Source of the DNA: Desulfobacteraceae bacterium
GTDB lineage: Bacteria > Desulfobacterota > Desulfobacteria > Desulfobacterales > Desulfobacteraceae
Reading direction: 5' to 3'
NCBI GenBank assembly: GCA_003353855.1
Contig: PIVS01000002.1
Coordinates: forward strand, 1-41,273
Length of the DNA: 41,273 nt
In this document: in pieces, positions 40,926 to 41,273 of the stretch
Layout of the letters: each line of letters begins with the position of its first letter
How positions within the stretch are numbered: the stretch's first letter is position 1
Position numbers and translations under genes: made by a program
The notes under the pieces: model-generated
Told to the model about the DNA's origin: nothing
The model's database searches: none
The model's input: the letters and a program-made list of their open reading frames with translations, nothing else

Positions 40926-41004
40926 AATAGAGGTTTTTGGTACTCCCCTCTTGTTTTAATCAAGCCAATTAGTTCAATTAAATCAATTAATATTAGGAAA
41001 ATAA

Positions 41005-41273
41005 ATGAAAAATGCAGATTTTTTAACCGGTATTACAACCAGTGGCACTCCCCATCTTGGAAATTATGTGGGGGCCATCCGTCCTGCAGTTGAATCCAGT
41101 AAAAACAAGGATCTCACCTCCTATTATTTTTTGGCGGATTACCACTCCCTGATTAAAAACCATGACCCGAAAAAACGCCAGCAGTCAGCTCTTGAAATTG
41201 CAGCTGCCTGGATTGCCCTGGGATTGGATTATGAAAACTGTGTTTTTTACCGCCAGTCAGATATTCCTGAAAT
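41005..41273 (+). CDS. trpS: Tryptophan–tRNA ligase, N-terminal part
   Basis: The start and 89 codons are present before the window ends. ATG 41005 has AGGAAA about six bases upstream. The N-terminus FLTGITTSGTPHLGNYVGAI carries the class I HIGH-equivalent (PHLGNY) of TrpS, and YYFLADYHSLIKNHDP, AAAWIALGLD and VFYRQSDIPE are family text. The intergenic stretch before it (40926-41004) holds three 9-base repeats beginning CAATTA and no clear promoter. It is downstream of the A-adding gene, so both act on tRNA. Confidence 0.95.
   Translation, partial: MKNADFLTGITTSGTPHLGNYVGAIRPAVESSKNKDLTSYYFLADYHSLIKNHDPKKRQQSALEIAAAWIALGLDYENCVFYRQSDIPE

Noticed and set aside
40929-40951. AGAGG/CCTCT hairpin after the A-adding enzyme gene followed by a T-rich stretch.
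   Set aside because: The stem is five bp with a 13-base loop; too weak to call a terminator.
40966-40992. Three 9-base repeats starting CAATTA before trpS.
   Set aside because: Low complexity AT sequence with drift after the first six bases; no regulator known to me fits and there is no leader ORF rich in Trp.
1-41273. tRNA, rRNA, CRISPR, insertion sequence or prophage signals.
   Set aside because: I looked on both strands for tRNA-like arms, transposase-type frames, terminal repeats and spaced direct repeats and saw none that would stand up.

Overview
The window reads as chromosomal core-genome DNA from a Gram-negative, non-spore-forming deltaproteobacterium (Desulfobacterota), most likely of the Desulfobacterales. 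Three things support this: a full lipid A / outer-membrane assembly cluster (lysS-lolC-lolD-bamA-skp-lpxD-lpxA-lpxI-lpxB), a DHH-CBS-CBS-nucleotidyltransferase fusion of the A-adding type, and LpxI in place of LpxH. The taxonomic call is inference from gene content and order; no rRNA or tRNA gene was seen. Genes are packed tightly, no gene-free stretch exceeds 300 bases, and there are no insertion sequences, CRISPR arrays or clear pseudogenes. The genes at both ends are cut by the window.

Layout. 1-5.6 kb: the tail of a cyclic-nucleotide-binding-type protein, a leftward maf-yggS-queH operon, then rightward GlmU-like beta-helix protein and glmM, closed by a two-way terminator against a leftward Bax-inhibitor-1 family gene. 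5.8-13.2 kb: rightward xseA-xseB-ispA-dxs-tlyA (exonuclease VII plus isoprenoid precursors) and a divergent EF-G paralogue, closed by a second two-way terminator. 13.3-16.3 kb: leftward purC, ParB-like gene and spore-photoproduct-lyase-like radical SAM gene, all overlapping. 16.5-18.3 kb: a lone TolC-type outer-membrane channel and a small unknown protein. 18.3-23.4 kb: a leftward aromatic operon pheA-aroE-aroA-aroK-aroC. 23.4-35.4 kb: a CorC-type membrane protein and the lipid A / Bam / Lol / lysS cluster. 35.5-38.1 kb: pilC and a PilS-like kinase. 38.2 kb to the end: the A-adding tRNA nucleotidyltransferase and the start of trpS.

The strongest new observation is a complete ribosome-mediated attenuator in front of pheA (23171-23371, minus strand). 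It has a promoter, a 20-residue leader peptide with six Phe, two Tyr and one Trp codons, a rho-independent terminator just before pheA, and mutually exclusive 1:2, 2:3 and 3:4 pairings that can be drawn base by base. It would tie the whole shikimate-to-phenylalanine operon to charged aromatic tRNA.

Other points worth a second look: the SPL-like enzyme has Glu where B. subtilis SplB has its hydrogen-donor Cys; the EF-G paralogue has Asp in place of the catalytic His; BamA carries an extra TolB-like N-terminal domain preceded by a four-unit 12-bp in-frame repeat; fabZ is missing from the lpx cluster; a perfect 12-bp inverted repeat surrounds the pilS-like start codon together with a 31-codon bridging ORF; and divergent pilC / A-adding promoters appear to share their -35 region.
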